Assembly (NCBI GenBank): GCA_021787175.1
Contig: JAJYMF010000170.1
Coordinates: 1 to 7,107 of the forward strand
Source: Pseudomonadota bacterium
Lineage (GTDB): Bacteria; Pseudomonadota; Gammaproteobacteria; Xanthomonadales; Rhodanobacteraceae
DNA length: 7,107 bases
Reading direction: 5' to 3'
In this document: piece by piece, positions 5,128 to 7,107 of the stretch
How positions within the stretch are numbered: position 1 is the stretch's first letter
How the letters are laid out: each line of letters starts with the position of its first letter
Notes under the pieces: generated by a model
Database searches by the model: none
What the model was told of the DNA's origin: nothing
Seen by the model: only the letters and a program-made list of their open reading frames with translations
Position numbers and translations under genes: made by a program

Positions 5128-6852
5128 ATGAGGCGGGTGCTGACCGGCGTCGCCGTCGCGCCGGGCATGGCGCTGGGCCGCGCGCGGCGGGTGCAGCCGC
5201 GCCGGTACAGCGCCGATATGCGGCCGCTCGACGCCGCCGAGGCCGAGGTCGAGATCGCCCGCCTCGAAGCCGCGCTGGCGCATGCCCGCACCGAGATCGC
5301 CGAGGTGCGCGGGCGCCTGCAGGGCGTGCTCAAGCGCGAGGCCGAACCGTTCCTCGATGCCCATGCGCTGCTGCTCGACGACCCCGAGCTGCATGCCGGC
5401 CTGCTGACGATGATCCGCACCGGCCGCTACCGCGCCGGCGCCGCGCTGATCGCGCAGCGCGACCGCCTCGGCGCGCTGTTCGGTGCGATGGCCGACCCCT
5501 ACCTGCGCAGCCGACGCGAGGATTTCGATCAGGTGATCGGCCGCGTGCTGGCGGCGCTGGAGCGCGACACCAGCGTCGAGGAGCGGCGTCTGGCCGCGCG
5601 CGTCGGCGACATCCTGGTGGCCGAAAGCCCGACCCCGGCCGAGGTCGCCGCGCTGGCCGGCCACGGCCTGCTCGGCGTGCTGGCGAGCAGCGGCAGCGCC
5701 TATTCGCACAGCGCGATCCTCGCTCGCAGTCTGCGCCTGCCGATGCTGACCGGCGTGCACGAGGCGCTGGATGCGGTGCGCGACGACGACCTCGTGCTGC
5801 TGGACGGCGAGCACGGCGAGGCGGTGCTGCATCCGGCCGCCCAGGATCTGGCGCGTTACCGCCAGTGGCAGCGCGATGCCGTGCGCGACGAGCAGCGCCG
5901 CGCCGGCTTTGCGCACGCGCCCAGCCGCAGCCGTGACGGTGTGCGCATCCAGCTGCACGCCAACGCCGAGCGCAGCGCCGAGATCGCCCAGGCGCACGCG
6001 TGCGGTGCCGACGGCGTCGGCCTGTATCGCACCGAGTTCCTGTTCCTGCGACGCGCCGAACTGCCCGACGAGGACGAGCAGTTCGAGGCCTACCGCGAGC
6101 TGGTGCTGGGCATGGGCGGCTGCACGGTCACCGTGCGCACGCTCGACATCGGTGCCGACAAGGCCGACGGCAGCGGCCTGGCACTGGCGGCCGAACCCAA
6201 CCCGGCGCTGGGTGTGCGCGGCTTGCGCCTGTCGCTGCGCCAGCCCGCCGTGTTCCGCACCCAGCTGCGCGCGATGCTGCGCGCGGCGGCGCTGGGGCCG
6301 CTGCGCATCCTGCTGCCGATGGTCACCACCGCGGCCGAGCTGCGCGCCGCGCGTGCACACGTCGATGCCTGCACCGAGACGTTGCGCGCCGAGGGCCACG
6401 CCACGCCCGATGCGGTCGCGGTCGGCGCCATGATCGAGGTGCCGGCGGCGGCGCTGTGCGCACGGGCGCTGCTGGCGGAAGCGGATTTTGCGGCGATCGG
6501 CACCAACGATCTGGCGCAATACGTGCTGGCCGCCGACCGCGGCAACGACGCGCTCGGCGAGCTGTACGACCCGCTGCATCCGGCGCTGCTGCGGCTGATC
6601 GCGCACGTGGTCGCCGCCGGGCGCCGCGCCGGCCGGCCGGTCAGTCTGTGCGGCGAGATCGCCGGCGAGCCGGCGCAGCTGCCGCTGCTGCTGGCGCTGG
6701 GGTTGACCGAGCTGAGCATGCATCCGGCGCGGCTGCTGGCCGTGCGCGAACGGCTGGCCGCGCTGGACGTGGGCGCGCTGCGGACGCTGGCACCGCGTCT
6801 GGTGCGCGCGGCCGATCGCGAGGCGGTGACGGCGCTGCTGCCACGCGGGTGA
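5128..6852 (+). CDS. ptsI: PTS enzyme I, phosphoenolpyruvate-protein phosphotransferase
   Basis: The 574-residue cytoplasmic enzyme starts the PTS by moving phosphate from PEP to its own histidine and then to HPr. The N-terminal part holds the HPr-binding helices (to about residue 145) and the swivelling phosphohistidine domain with YSHSAILARS, active His194. The C-terminal PEP-binding barrel has GLYRTEFLFL with Arg301, RTLDIGADK with Arg337, GAMIEVPAAA with the Mg ligand Glu437, IGTNDLAQYVLAADRGN with Asp461, and the acid/base Cys508 in SLCGEIAGEP. These correspond to E. coli His189, Arg296, Arg332, Glu431, Asp455 and Cys502 with a constant shift of 5-6, so all key residues are present and the length is standard. 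There is no GAF domain (so not PtsP) and no fusion. The start at ATG 5128 gives MRRVLTGVAVAPGMALG; the ribosome binding site is weak (GCGAG near 5115). Confidence 0.97.
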   Translation: MRRVLTGVAVAPGMALGRARRVQPRRYSADMRPLDAAEAEVEIARLEAALAHARTEIAEVRGRLQGVLKREAEPFLDAHALLLDDPELHAGLLTMIRTGRYRAGAALIAQRDRLGALFGAMADPYLRSRREDFDQVIGRVLAALERDTSVEERRLAARVGDILVAESPTPAEVAALAGHGLLGVLASSGSAYSHSAILARSLRLPMLTGVHEALDAVRDDDLVLLDGEHGEAVLHPAAQDLARYRQWQRDAVRDEQRRAGFAHAPSRSRDGVRIQLHANAERSAEIAQAHACGADGVGLYRTEFLFLRRAELPDEDEQFEAYRELVLGMGGCTVTVRTLDIGADKADGSGLALAAEPNPALGVRGLRLSLRQPAVFRTQLRAMLRAAALGPLRILLPMVTTAAELRAARAHVDACTETLRAEGHATPDAVAVGAMIEVPAAALCARALLAEADFAAIGTNDLAQYVLAADRGNDALGELYDPLHPALLRLIAHVVAAGRRAGRPVSLCGEIAGEPAQLPLLLALGLTELSMHPARLLAVRERLAALDVGALRTLAPRLVRAADREAVTALLPRG

Positions 6853-6858
6853 CGCGGA

Positions 6859-7107
6859 TCAGACCGGGACGGATCGGATGCGCCGGCGCTTTGCCGCGGC
6901 CTGAGGGGGTGCTGTCGGGGCGGCGCGGGCCGTGGCGAGAAAGGCGTCCAGCAGGGCTCCGTGGTAGCGGCCGTGGCCGACCACCAGCCGCAGCGTACGA
7001 CGCAGCTCCAGGAATGGCGTCGCCAGCATCACCAGGCGCCCGGCGGCGACGGCATCGCGCACCGCGACCTCGGGCAGGCAGGCGATGCCCAGCCCGGCGA
7101 CCACCGC
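6859..7107 (-). CDS. LysR-family transcriptional regulator, C-terminal fragment (5' end beyond the window)
   Basis: The frame is open from the right edge and stops at 6859-6861 (TGA on the - strand), giving the last ~82 residues. The stretch VVAGLGIACLPEVAVRD followed by AVAAGRLV is the typical late block of the LysR substrate-binding domain (type-2 periplasmic-binding fold), where G-x-G-[IV]-x-x-L-P ends the ligand cleft. RLVVGHGRYHGALLDAFLATAR is the usual terminal strand and helix. The tail (from about 18 residues before the stop) is Pro/Ala-rich and then basic, KRRR. The DNA-binding helix-turn-helix would lie to the right, so target and ligand cannot be inferred. It converges on ptsI with a 6-bp gap and is probably not part of the PTS operon. 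Confidence 0.85.
   Translation of the reverse strand, partial: AVVAGLGIACLPEVAVRDAVAAGRLVMLATPFLELRRTLRLVVGHGRYHGALLDAFLATARAAPTAPPQAAAKRRRIRSVPV

Noticed and set aside
4966..6723. A 585-codon open frame on the - strand
   Set aside because: It is the mirror of ptsI, rich in Gln/Arg/His/Ala with no motif. Enzyme I on the + strand has all catalytic residues.

Overview
The window is very GC-rich, with strong G/C preference at third codon positions, and it is almost entirely coding. The gene order rpoN - hpf - ptsN - hprK - rapZ - manX (EIIA-Man type) - ptsH - ptsI, all on the + strand, is the sigma-54 / nitrogen-PTS / regulatory-PTS cluster of proteobacteria. The presence of hprK together with rapZ, an EIIA-Man protein, HPr and enzyme I right after rpoN-hpf-ptsN resembles Xanthomonadales (Lysobacterales)-like Gammaproteobacteria. 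This placement is an inference from gene order and family knowledge, not from a database search.

Layout. Bases 1-1566 are one open frame entering from the left edge. Its first ~65 codons read as the end of a CheR-type methyltransferase domain. A Pro/Ala linker with three perfect 15-bp repeats follows, and then sigma-54 from the acidic linker through the core-binding domain, HTH and RpoN box. The sigma-54 activator-interacting region I is absent. This in-frame join is the most unusual thing in the window. It is either a real fusion or, more likely in my view, a chimeric join (assembly or recombination) at the repeat.

Bases 1677-6852 hold seven tightly packed genes. They are hpf (ribosome hibernation), ptsN (EIIA-Ntr), hprK (HPr kinase/phosphorylase), rapZ (P-loop RNA adaptor/nucleotide-binding protein), an EIIA-Man domain protein, ptsH (HPr with His15 and Ser46) and ptsI (enzyme I). 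Gaps are mostly 4-31 bp. The exceptions are 110 bp before hpf and 94 bp before ptsH; the latter holds three consecutive short hairpins and the clearest Shine-Dalgarno of the PTS part. Bases 6859-7107 on the - strand are the C-terminal end of a LysR-family regulator converging on ptsI with a 6-bp gap.

How they work together. Enzyme I takes phosphate from PEP and passes it to HPr His15, and from there to the EIIA proteins. HprK can phosphorylate HPr on Ser46. No EIIB or EIIC sugar permease component is present here, so the cluster looks like a regulatory phosphorelay sensing carbon/nitrogen state, coupled genetically to sigma-54 and ribosome hibernation. Apart from the rpoN 5' join I see no evidence of a new system; the rest is a conventional, well-conserved operon.
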